A stretch of 64,000 bases of DNA from Turritopsis dohrnii (Eukaryota > Cnidaria > Hydrozoa > Anthoathecata > Oceaniidae), in contig BQMF02000069.1 in the NCBI GenBank assembly GCA_027922465.2, forward strand, positions 124,001 through 188,000. The letters are read 5' to 3'. The notes beneath the pieces were generated by a model. It was not told the DNA's origin and searched no databases. It worked only from the letters and a program-made list of their open reading frames with translations. Below, piece by piece: positions 55,201-64,000 of this stretch. Position 1 is the stretch's first letter; every line of letters starts with the position of its first letter. Made by a program: the position numbers and the translations under genes.

Positions 55201-57217
55201 ATCACTTGTTGGTAAAAAAGCCGTTGGTGAGACGTGGTTGGTCGATTTCTACGCCCCTTGGTGCGGTCCTTGTATGGAACTTGCGCCAACGTACAGGAAA
55301 TTAGCTAAAGTAAGTACATCTAATTCAATTTAGTATAAGTAACTATGTAAGAACCTTACTAGATGATAGCATTCATTTAAATGTTGTTTTTCGTAGCGTT
55401 TGAAAGGTGACGCATTTCTTGGTCAGCTTGATTGTCAGCAGTATTCGTACTTTTGTAACGTGCAAGGCGTCAACGCTTATCCAACGGTACGCATGTACGC
55501 GCATCACACGCAAGGATCAACGCACTACATGTATGTTTGTGTTTCTCGTCAAATACTTTTATCCGTGCTTTCCTGCAAGTGTCTGATATTCAGCAACTCT
55601 GATGGCTTTTTTTTAAGATTACACCAAGGATGGAGGGACTTGGAATCTCTATATTTATGGGTTTTTCGATATTTCCCCTCTGTGGTGGAGGAACTTGACG
55701 AAGTTCGATTTTATGAGGACGTCGTAAACAGTGAAGATGCGTGGATCGTAGATTTTTACGCGCCTTGGTGTGGTCATTGTCACTCGTTTGCTCCGCATTT
55801 CTCTAACTTGGCCAAAGTGAGTTACCATCTATGTTCGAAGGGCTTTAGTAAAGTAAAGTCAGTGGTAAACGTCCTATGCTATCTTTTTAAATCCTTTTTC
55901 TTATTTAAGCGTTTTGATGGAAAGATAAAGGCTGCAAAAATAAATTGCGAAGCGGAGTATGGGATATGCCGTCAAGTCGGCATACGAGCATACCCTACCG
56001 TCAAATTTTACCCTGGCGCAGCAACGGCTGGTATGAGCCAGGTAAGTGTCACGCTACAAAGAAATAACTCGCTGTCTCAAAACTTTTCTGCTGAAAGTCT
56101 TGTATTTTTGTTTGAGATGGCGAGCCACAACACTGCTATTCATCGCTAGGTGATAAGGCATATTTGCATATGTTTGTATTGTTTCATATCTCTGTGTTGA
56201 AGTAAGGACTTTCATGAAAAGATTCGATTCTTAGTTTCTTCTATTCTATTGGATGAGCCGATTTCTTCTTCTATTCTATTGGATGAGCCGATTTCTTCTT
56301 CTATTCTATTGGATGAGCCGAGTACAAAAAAAAACAATGTAAGTTCCATTCTGCTAAGTTATCAATTGTGACCATTGTAGGCGATTCATGGCATATCTTT
56401 GAACACCTTGGATACAGAATATCTTCACAACACCTGCTTGCAACTCCTCGAACATCATTTGATGGAGAAGAAGAGAGAAAGTACACAGGTATGTGTAACC
56501 AATCCTGTGCTGCATAAAGCATTCTTCTTCGTGAAAACCATGCTTTACATTTTTGACCTGAACGTATTCGACTATTTATTTATATTTATTTATTTATTTA
56601 TCAACATTTATACAGGGTGTACATTTCAGATAAAATCTGCCTTACAAATGTGTCCTGTTAAAAAAGAATTAAAAATGTAATAAAATCTAAAAACTGAGGC
56701 TAAAACTTATGATTTCTTAATGATGAATAAAACTGTGTGCCGTCTTTTCTTTTAATTTCCCGAGGAAGCTGATTATAAATCTTTGCTCCCATGCAATAGA
56801 ATCCGTTCCTTGCAATTTCCAGTCAACTAATCCCTGCTCTCTACATTAAAGTAAATCTTCGTGAACAAGATATATTATTGAGTGTATTGATAATGTTTTC
56901 ATCAATAAATTCTACGTTCCCTCCTCCGTAACTTAAATTCAAAATTCAAAGTTCAAAATTTTTCGAACATTGGATATCGACAGGATTACAATGCTCAAAG
57001 TTGACTCAATTTTGATTCTCGTTTTCCCAGACCAAAATTTAAAGATTTTTTTATCGTTCGTAAACGTATAGATTGGAAGAAATTGATAGTTGATCTATTT
57101 TTAACTGCAAAGAAGTCAGTTGATGAAATTCTTACGAGGTCTTCCATGAATGATTTTGTATCCTATTAACTAGTCCTTCTCTTGTATTCATAGAAGGTCA
57201 CACACGACGAGTTCTAA
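49272..57217 (+). CDS. DNAJC10: ERdj5/DNAJC10-type ER co-chaperone disulfide reductase
   Basis: Twenty-one exons: 49272-49442, 50212-50272, 50398-50553, 51092-51177, 51261-51386, 51468-51558, 52159-52227, 52428-52471, 52565-52687, 52780-52869, 53076-53195, 53382-53490, 53708-53841, 54034-54153, 54751-54852, 55154-55309, 55397-55530, 55618-55816, 55910-56041, 56381-56488 and 57194-57217. They total 784 codons, close to the human 793. The protein has a signal peptide, then a J domain with HPD (LVKHPDKNK). Thioredoxin-type domains follow with active sites CSHC, CPPC, CGPC and CGHC, separated by inactive folds, and the C-terminus is HDEF. In the ER lumen this family recruits BiP through the J domain and reduces disulfides of misfolded proteins for degradation. 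The usual third site is CHPC; here it is CGPC, and the last is CGHC. Several introns carry MITEs or an RT-element derivative. Confidence 0.92.
49515..49910 (-). mobile_element. Internal-deletion derivative of the RT element
   Basis: 49516-49873 matches 19912-20262 (the RT element's 3' region). It is followed immediately by about 35 bp (TCTTTTATGTACATCTGATG, then AATGCGGTTAG) matching the other end of that element at 29772-29800. The RT coding region is precisely absent. The junction carries an 8-bp microhomology (AAAAGAAT on minus). It lies in intron 1 of the ERdj5 gene. Confidence 0.8.
52072..52090. repeat. (AG)n microsatellite
   Basis: GAGAGAGAGAGAGAGAG in an ERdj5 intron. Confidence 0.9.
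53558..53670. mobile_element. CACTGCGA-type mini-MITE copy
   Basis: This copy in an ERdj5 intron contains GGAGTGCAAATCTGTAGAAA, then ACACAATTTCAATAAAAATC, and CTTCGTCGCAGTGA. It is in reverse orientation relative to the 61.3-kb copy. Confidence 0.7.
54659..54741. repeat. 46-bp tandem duplication in an ERdj5 intron
   Basis: ATATAGAAGGGGATAAACAG followed by ACTG-(A/T)-GGTATCTCCTTTT occurs twice. The second copy ends in the polypyrimidine tract just before exon 15 (54751). Confidence 0.8.
55087..55192. repeat. 39-bp tandem repeat duplicating a splice acceptor
   Basis: Units CCCGCCCGTTGTAATTYTTG followed by CTCCTYAGGATATCTTAAA start at about 55087 and 55126, and a partial third lies at 55165. 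Each of the first two ends in a usable CCTYAG/GATATC acceptor. Only the second (exon start 55154) keeps the ERdj5 frame open. Confidence 0.8.
56238..56321. repeat. 30-bp tandem repeat, about three copies
   Basis: CTATTCTATTGGATGAGCCG plus ATTTCTTCTT repeats in an ERdj5 intron. Confidence 0.9.
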
Positions 57218-57219
57218 TG

Positions 57220-57910
57220 AACAGCGGCTGTATGAGAAGTTGAGCATGCGCACCACGTGACGATGAACCACGCCAGTTATTTATGCTTATTCATAGGAGT
57301 TCGAAAAGTTAACAGGCTAGCTTTTTGTGGGTATATCTGTTAAGCCGTATTTTTATAGGATACATTTCTCAAATGTCAGTGCGTTTATTATATCTCCTCT
57401 TTCGCGTCTTTATGCTAGCCTCGTTTCTGCGAGAACTACGCTTGCCTACGTCGATATCGACGTCGATCGTCGTAGATTGTATTTAGATATGTTTTTAAAT
57501 TATTTATGAACAATGTTTTTTAGCAGAACGTCTTCTTGTTCTTTGTCTTTTGTCCGCACTCTTCGATGATTTTGTTGAAGGCAACCTCGTTCACAGGACT
57601 CTGGCACTGGCTGTGATAAACACCCCATTCACACCAAGATCAAAACCTGTTTATATCGTCTTTAAATTTCCGAGGAGCAGCCGTTCTTATTGAAATTAAA
57701 TTGGTTTAAGATGAACATATGTGAAATAAAACAACATTGCGAGGTTATATTTTAATTTCGTTTTATATAAAACATGTTGTAAACACTGGTTAAAAATTGC
57801 AGCAAATACTGGTGGAATAACAGACTGTCTTGACAAGGAAATACAAATGATAAATGTTCTGAAGTTACTTTTAAGGAACGCTAATGTTGCATTCTTGTTT
57901 TTATCTATAT
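57220..57910. other. 3' flank of ERdj5, no further gene
   Basis: Contains the likely 3' UTR and AT-rich non-coding DNA with only short ORFs. Confidence 0.45.
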
Positions 57911-57911
57911 T

Positions 57912-58035
57912 GACCCAGTGAGCAAATTTTTTGAATAATCACTGCGAAGGAGTGCATTTCTATAGAAATATACCCACTATTTAAATAAAAAATGCACTTC
58001 ATCGCAGTGACTTTTGGACTTTTGCCCGCTGGGGA
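57912..58035. mobile_element. Full-length CCCAGTGAGCAAA mini-MITE
   Basis: 57914-58033 (120 bp) starts CCCAGTGAGCAAATTTTTTG and ends TTTTGCCCGCTGGG. The inner arms TCACTGCGAAGGAGTGCATT and the complement allow folding into one hairpin. GA flanks both ends. This is the most complete copy of the family in the window. Confidence 0.8.
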
Positions 58036-58237
58036 TCTGACTTTTTTTTTGTTGGTTTACCAAACATTGTAAAGGAACACAAATTCACCTAATCTAAGTA
58101 TTCAACATTAGACTGTCTATCTGTAGCTGATAATCGCTAAGTACAATTTACAACTTATATAACACCACAAATAAGTTAGTGTGAACTTAATATTTTCAAA
58201 ACAAGTTTAATTTAAAACAGATTTTATTGCCCCCGCA

Positions 58238-58310
58238 CAACCTCGTTCCCAGGGCTTCTTGCCTTTTTCGATATGCGGATGGTTGGCAAGAAGCCCTGGG
58301 AACGAGGTTG
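58238..58310. mobile_element. Palindromic MITE inside the Helitron end
   Basis: A near-perfect 73-bp palindrome (arms contain CGTTCCCAGGGCTTCTTGCC) interrupts the Helitron 5' terminus. CCCCGCA appears on both sides (58231-58237 and 58312-58318), a probable 7- to 8-bp target duplication. Confidence 0.8.
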
Positions 58311-58377
58311 GCCCCGCAGCGAGCGTAAGCGTAGTAGTTTCACGAGATAGGCGAAAGTCAGTTTCCGATTTTGTTCT

Positions 58378-58404
58378 TCATCATCATCATCATCATCATC
58401 ATCC
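58378..58404. repeat. (CAT)n microsatellite
   Basis: CATCATCATCATCATCAT in the Helentron-like copy, expanded relative to the 13050 copy. Confidence 0.9.
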
Positions 58405-59221
58405 TCCAACTTTCGTGTTGACGTTACACGGTGGTATACAATTATTAGCTGACATTGCTTTTTTCCCATGTCAAAGCATGGTACTGTAAGTGGGAGACAG
58501 AATGTTTTTCTTCCTAATTTATTATAATATTATACTATGTTATTAGGAAGTTCGTATGCTAAATTTGCTTAGACGACTAGGATTTTGAAGCACAGCTTGA
58601 AATCTGAAATTTTGCCAACAATAGATTTTATTATTCAATGCACTGATTTTTGGCGGTTCTTGCCTTAAAAAGATTTTAATTGGATTTCTGTGTATGCAAG
58701 AAAGCCTACAAATTGTCGTTCTTCGTGTTTTTCCTTCTTTCTGTCCTCAACCTGGTGTGATCATGATCAATAAAACCTTTTTATATTTTTTTCTTGTTTT
58801 TTTTTTATGTAAACTTTGGCTATTTTTTGTTTCGACACAAAGTTTGAAACGCAGATTTCTAATGGATTTTTCGCTTTAATTTCTTTTTTTGAAAAAGTTT
58901 GTTTTTTTTTCTTTTGGTTCTTACAGAATTTCTTTAACAAATCTTAATCTTACTTTGATTATAAAATACGTATCCACGGTTTCAGTTCACACATTTCTTT
59001 TGTTTGTAGCAAATACTTTCTGATATTACTTGTTAAGCCTTATTTACACTTTTTGAAAGGTATATTAACATCAGTATGACTTAGGCCTAAGAGATAACAA
59101 AAGGTAAGAAAGTTTTGTTTGTTTTTATTTCCGTTGTATAGGCTTGCAATGTATAGCTTGCTGTGTGTACAAATTGTAATGCTTGAGCGCGGGGGCATTT
59201 TTAGCTAAAGCTACATGCTAG

Positions 59222-60346
59222 TATGCAATATACTCTGTGCGTATGTCGCGTCATGAAGCGTACCTTGGATGTGTGGCGCATTGCTCAGATATCTTGACCT
59301 GTCGTATCGCGATGTTCTTCTTTTGATAGCGATGGATCGACAAATTGGCAGTTCCACTTATTGAATTATCTCCGTAGTGAAATTTGCAAAAACGTTCTCC
59401 ATTATATCATTTTGAGAAGATCACTTTTGCTCGTCAAACGCTTTTATTTTTCCATTGAGATATTTCTAATGATCATATATCGCGTTGCATTCTGGTAGTT
59501 GTATGACATTATTAAGGAGATAATTAAATAACAGGAAGTGCCAATGAAAAGCATCGACTGGCTGCTAAACGACGTTCATAATTATCAGACTATCCATATT
59601 CTGTTAGTCAGCCATCAAGTTGACAGAAACAATAGATAAGAGGGTCAAGGGGCTATTTTTTATTTTTATTTTTCGTGATTTAGAAAAAGCATTACAAAAT
59701 TTTCAAGATTTCAAAAATATTGCGAGCCTTTTGAAGGCACTATGTAGAATTATGTTGATAGACCTTTTCATGAATTACGTCACAACAAACGACGTCTCGT
59801 TTTCAAACTGAATATTAATGACGTTTGTATTGTTTCCAAAGTGAAACGACGTTTCAGGGAAAAATTTTTCCTGAAATTCTTTTATTAAAGTTCAGCATGT
59901 AATATCCATAAAAACCATAAACTTAGAAACGGGAGGATGTGTGCAATGATGTAATTTATGAGAAGGCCTATTGTAACGCAATTGCTTTAAGGTATTTTTT
60001 TTAGCTATTTGTATGCGTGTGTGCTGTGCGTGTAGGTGTATAGATATTGCGTCCATGGCAACCAAATAATCTGACTTTTTAGCGAATAGAGATCTCTTCT
60101 TGTATATCTTGAAAGACATTTCCCTATTTACTTAATGCAAGCTATTTCAGTGTTTTCATATAACAAGCATAAAGAATTTACTAAAGCTGACATTATCATA
60201 ATGATTTGGAGATCATATATAATCAAGCCTTAGCTCTAAAAGATTAAACTCGCTGAAGGTCACACAAGAGCTGTGCGCTATTTGATAATTTGACGTCAAA
60301 GTAAATAACAACGTTGTATTCATTGAGAAATGAGTATCGACAAGAC
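59222..60346. other. Non-coding upstream of the MFS gene
   Basis: No gene or clear element is seen. The promoter and 5' UTR of the transporter presumably lie here. Confidence 0.45.
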
Positions 60347-63300
60347 ATGCGGCACCATCAGAAAAACAAGCGAGTATTGAAGGATCTTCGACCAACTCGG
60401 TCCGATTCGTCATTACTCGACGGATCACTACTAATCGATACCAAACATTCAACGTCGCTAGCAATTTTAAACAGAGACCTTGCAGTGGCCGTTCGAGATA
60501 TTACGTGTATTAAAACAGGTATAATGTTTATGGTATTGTTCTCTGGATTAGATTTTTATGTACTTCTCAGAAAAGACAAACTTCGTTTTGATAAAACACC
60601 AACTTCGGATGAAAATACTGTGACAGATCAAATCTACTTGGTAAAGATTCCAGAATATCCCCCTCAAAAATCCCCACCCTCCCCTAGTTATCAATACTTT
60701 ACTTTTTTTTTTCGTGGCAGATGATGAAAAGCGAGTGTCAATACCCAGTGGACAAATTTGTTGAAAAATCACTGCGAAGGAGTACACCTCTATAGAAATA
60801 TACATACTGTTTCAAAGAGAATACTCTTCGTGGCGGTGATTTTTTATGATTTTAACCAATGTGTACCTTTGAAGTGTGACAAGATTATTTTCTGTAATAT
60901 TGTTTACGTTTTTTAGACTTCTCAAAAGCGGATCTTTTGCAAGAACTGAAATTCAAGGAAACCTGCTCCACATCAAAGATTCGCTGGTATATCCTCCTAC
61001 TTTTCTCCTTCTATGCTACACAGCAATACTTTATTTGGAACACCTTTGGGCCAATATCGTCTACGGTTAAAAAAGCTTTTAACTGGGAGAATGGTGACAT
61101 CGGTTTACTTGCAAACTGGGATACGATCATATATGTCTTTTCGTCCATGCAACTTTGTTGGTTAATCCAAAACAAAGGTAATTTTAGTTTTCCTAACATG
61201 GAATAAAACTGCATTTTCTTTATTCTGATAGCTATAAGAGCTTACGTCCGTATAAAATATAAAAAATATTTAGCATTGTTGTCATCTCTATGTGTGGGTT
61301 CTCTTTTTGTCACTGCGATGAAGAGCATTTTTATTGAAATAGTTTGTATATTTCTATAAAAATACACTCCTTCGCAGTGATTTTTCAACACATTTGCTCG
61401 CTGAGTTATGAGAGAATATTTCTCTTTTCTTGCTGATCAATCAGAGTAAAGAAGGTCTTGTTTTACACAACAAAGTTTTGTATGTTTCAAACCAACATGG
61501 TCTTTTTACAAACATTTTCATTTCAAAGCTCTTAATTTGACCTTCTTTTACAGGATTTCGATTTTGTTTCCTGGTTTCACTTGCCCTTGTCTTAATTGGA
61601 GGTGGATTCAGAAGCCTAACGTCAGATCCACAATATGTAACATGGTAAGTGTGGCTATCGTTGCAATAGAGATTTTATGTTATATTTTACAAAGCGAATG
61701 TACTTGTCAACCAAATACGACTCAAGGTTCCTTACAAAATGCATCAACCCTTCATTCAGTGATAAATATACAAACAGTTTTATTTCATAAGACGAGAACT
61801 ATTCGCCATCACATCACGACTTGGATCTTTTATAAAGATATCCCCTGTTAAAGGATTCAACACTCACAAACCTACACCACCCTAAACTGGCATTTTTCTT
61901 ATGGTTGCACAAAGGTTTATAATATCAGGTGTCACCAAAATTCCTTTTCCAGGACAATGAATGCCGGCCAAATAATGAATGGTCTTGGAGGAATGATGGC
62001 GCAATCTGCTGGTCCAATCATATCAAATACATGGTTTCCGCCCGAGGAACGAACAACATCAACCGCCATAGCTTCACTTGCATGTCCTTTGGGAATAGCA
62101 TTATCTTTTATAGTAGGTCCTCTAGCTGTTCAAGACCTCGAACTTGGAATGGGTCACGTCGAACAGAACAGCACTGCAAATCATTCCGCCATTATATTAT
62201 ATCTGAATGATAAGGAGGCGAAAGCTGCTATGAGGTCAAGCATTTCTAATCTTATGTATTCTGAATTGATCGTGACAGCCGTAACGTTGCTTTTGGCTAT
62301 GTTTTACTTCCCCGATAAGCCGAAAAACCCACCGTCACATACAGCATCGCTACCGAAACTTGAATTTAAAAAAAGTTTTCAACAACTAATCCGTATAAAA
62401 GACTTCTGGATCCTATTAATTATTGCATCATCCGTGACTGGTGTGTACAGTGGATGGGGCGTTGTTTTAGCAGTAAATTTTCAGGATCACAATCTACCAC
62501 TTTCACAGGTAGGACGAAAAACCTCTAACCCAGATTTCTTGACTTTTTTAAAAAAAAACGAAGACGCTCGCTTCTTTAAAAAGACAAAAAAATGGGCCGG
62601 GTTGGTAACAGCGAGAAAAGGCTTTTTAGTTTCTTATGAGAAGTTTGTCAATCATATGAAAGGATATTCGTTTTTAAACCAATCACGCCCAACCTTTTTT
62701 TTCAGACTGACTGTGGTTGGATCGGCTTTAGTTCCACAATGTTTAGTGTGCTTGGGGGCGTTGCTGTTGGTTACATATCTGATAAATATGCTGGTCATAT
62801 CAAACTCATACTCATCGTGTTGTATACCATAGCAACCACTGTGTTTATTTGGCTTTTATTGCTATGTAACAAAACCATACCATTTAGTGAAGGTGAGGTG
62901 TCCTTTTCAGTCCAAATTTTGCTTTGTGTTTATGCTATGAACCTTTTGTGTAAATATTTGCTCTACCTATGAAGGAACTTCCGGAAGAGTTTAATAAGTT
63001 CGTGTTTTCTTGCAGCAAGCATCTACACATGCTCAATGATTGGCGGATTCTGTATCAATGGCTCTATCCCACTACTATACGAGCTGGCCATTGAACTCAC
63101 TTACCCAGTTACAGAAGCAGTTAGCATCACCTTTTTGAGTTTGGCTAATAACATATTTACGTTCTTATTCCTGCTCCTGCTTAGTATCCCAGACATAGGT
63201 AAGTTAATACGATGATGACGAGAATAATTTGGAGGAATTTCAAAATCATCACTGCGATGAAGAGCATTGTTATTGAAGTAGCGTGTGTATTTCTATAGAA

Positions 63301-63846
63301 ATGCACTCCTTTGCAGTGATTTTTCAACAAATTTACCAACTGGCTTTACATATTTCTGGTTTGCAGCTGTACAAAAGCTGATAAGTTCACGTAAACTTGT
63401 CTTTCTAGTATAAATATCTTTAACTGCAAAATTTGGATCGGCTTCCCTTTGGAAGAGATTCTCACAGTCGACAAAATGGCCAAAATGTCACTGTGACGCA
63501 GAGAGTTTTTATTGAAATTGTGTGCATATTTATATAGAAATACACTCCTTCGCAGAGAGTTCTAACAAATGTGCCGGCTGGGTCTGGTAGTTGTATGACA
63601 TAGAGAAAATTGAAACAGGAGAACGGTCAATTGCATTTTCAATATCTATCTCCACAGTTGTGAATGACCACTTTTGATTTATTGATAATATCTCAAAAAT
63701 TTCGTTTTCTTGTAGGTGTGTCTTGGATGAATTGGTGTGTGATCCTTTCATGTGGGTTGTCAATCGTTCTTCTGTTCTTGTTCAGTGAAGATTACGCCAG
63801 GACAGATGTTGATAAAAATTATAAAGAAGACATCACAATGTTGTGA
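60347..63846 (+). CDS. SLC49A4/DIRC2-like MFS transporter
   Basis: Seven exons: 60347-60518, 60917-61177, 61554-61644, 61953-62508, 62706-62892, 63016-63198 and 63716-63846 (526 codons, all GT-AG, frame consistent). The ATG at 60347 is the first in frame. The cytosolic N-terminus holds a dileucine signal in SDSSLLDGSLL, as in lysosomal members. Transmembrane segments include RWYILLLFSFYATQQYFIWN, a FCFLVSLALVLIGGGF segment, ASLACPLGIALSFIVGPLAV, LIIASSVTGVYSGWGVVLAV, VLGGVAVGYISDKYAG, and FTFLFLLLLSIPDI. WNTFGPISS and TWFPPEERTTSTAIAS are hallmark motifs of the SLC49 family. Human SLC49A4 is a lysosomal transporter reported to export pyridoxine. FLVCR1/2 (SLC49A1/2) are the main alternatives, but the dileucine and FGPISS region favour SLC49A4. 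Introns 1, 3 and 6 region carry mini-MITEs. Confidence 0.82.
60744..60863. mobile_element. CACTGCGA-type mini-MITE in MFS intron 1
   Basis: Starts CCCAGTGGACAAATTTGTTG, with TCACTGCGAAGGAGTACACC and TACTCTTCGTGGCGGTGATT arms. The right end is degraded. TA may flank it. Confidence 0.7.
61300..61408. mobile_element. CACTGCGA-type mini-MITE in MFS intron 2
   Basis: Contains CACTGCGATGAAGAGCATTT and ACTCCTTCGCAGTGATTTTT, ending CATTTGCTCGCTGAG. The left terminus is eroded. Confidence 0.7.
63247..63345. mobile_element. CACTGCGA-type mini-MITE in MFS intron 6 (first)
   Basis: CACTGCGATGAAGAGCATTG to TTTGCAGTGATTTTTCAACA, then AATTTACCAACTGG. Both outer termini are degraded. Confidence 0.7.
63470..63583. 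mobile_element. CACTGCGA-type mini-MITE in MFS intron 6 (second)
   Basis: GTCACTGTGACGCAGAGAG to CACTCCTTCGCAGAGAG, with the right terminus TGTGCCGGCTGGG. It lies about 130 bp after the previous copy, in the same orientation. Confidence 0.7.
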
Positions 63847-64000
63847 TTGACATTTCGACGGAATTGCTATTCAATAGTTTAATTTAATACACTAAGTGTC
63901 AACACATTTTTCACGATTTTGATTGGACGAATATTTTTTCGCAAAGCGATTTCGATCGGGAGTTGAAATTATTTTAACTCACATTCGCACAGTAGAGAAA

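Larger units (their letters stand above)
58227..59221 (+). mobile_element. Non-autonomous Helentron-like copy
   Basis: The 5' end (TTGCCCCCGCA, then GCGAGCG after an inserted palindrome) matches the Helitron at 12973, including a shared TTTCACGAGATAG and a region equivalent to TCAGTTTTCGATTTTGTTC. The 3' end (GCGGGGGCATTTTTAGC, hairpin TAGC-TAAA-GCTA, final CTAG before T) matches the one at 17896. No helicase or protease sequence remains. Only about 1 kb is left. Confidence 0.7.

Noticed and set aside
58224..58489. ORFs with a poly-Asp or poly-His run
   Set aside because: Products of the palindromic MITE and a (CAT)n microsatellite.

Overview
This window looks like nuclear DNA of an AT-rich invertebrate animal. 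Most genes are split by short GT-AG introns, and a large share of the sequence is transposable-element debris. The reverse transcriptase, Helitron, SWIM-YqaJ and DUF4806-like proteins resemble sets I associate with cnidarian genomes, so I favour a cnidarian, perhaps a hydrozoan. That placement is an inference from family resemblance, not proof.

Layout. 1-1185: remnant of a LINE (minus strand). 1348-2169: an unrecognised ORF built from a 120-bp (40-residue) tandem repeat. 3.0-7.8 kb: a TA-flanked MITE, a GGGACCC-rich array, a possible small secreted protein, a second LINE tail, a 127-bp satellite, a broken Harbinger-type transposase and a hairpin MITE. 8.2-19.5 kb: a broken SWIM-zinc-finger/YqaJ-nuclease gene (minus strand). 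Its last intron has been enlarged to about 8.9 kb and holds a Helentron-like Helitron (12973-17896) and an ORF resembling a cysteine protease plus zinc ribbon. 19.9-29.8 kb: a reverse-transcriptase element (minus strand), cut in two by a 6.8-kb TIR element (21024-27821) that carries a ten-exon DUF4806-like gene; nine of those exons join in frame. 30-39 kb: mostly non-coding, with a TTAA-flanked element (32168-36246) that contains a hAT-like element and a tRNA-derived SINE.

The host genes are in the right half. They are a tandem two-domain GT31-like glycosyltransferase (39288-42623, +), a secreted ShKT-plus-trypsin serine protease (48668-43299, -), a complete ERdj5/DNAJC10-type ER co-chaperone disulfide reductase (49272-57217, +, 21 exons, 784 codons), and an SLC49A4/DIRC2-like MFS transporter (60347-63846, +, 7 exons, 526 codons). 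For all four, the exon lengths I deduced sum to a multiple of three, which supports the models. The protease and ERdj5 start divergently about 600 bp apart. The four genes serve unrelated roles in the secretory and endolysosomal system and show no sign of being a functional cluster.

The most unusual material is the nested transposon history. Examples are the AT-flanked element that splits the RT gene, an internal-deletion derivative of that same RT element inside an ERdj5 intron, a Helitron deletion that fuses the N-terminal region directly to the helicase C-terminus, and a tandem duplication that copies a splice acceptor in ERdj5.
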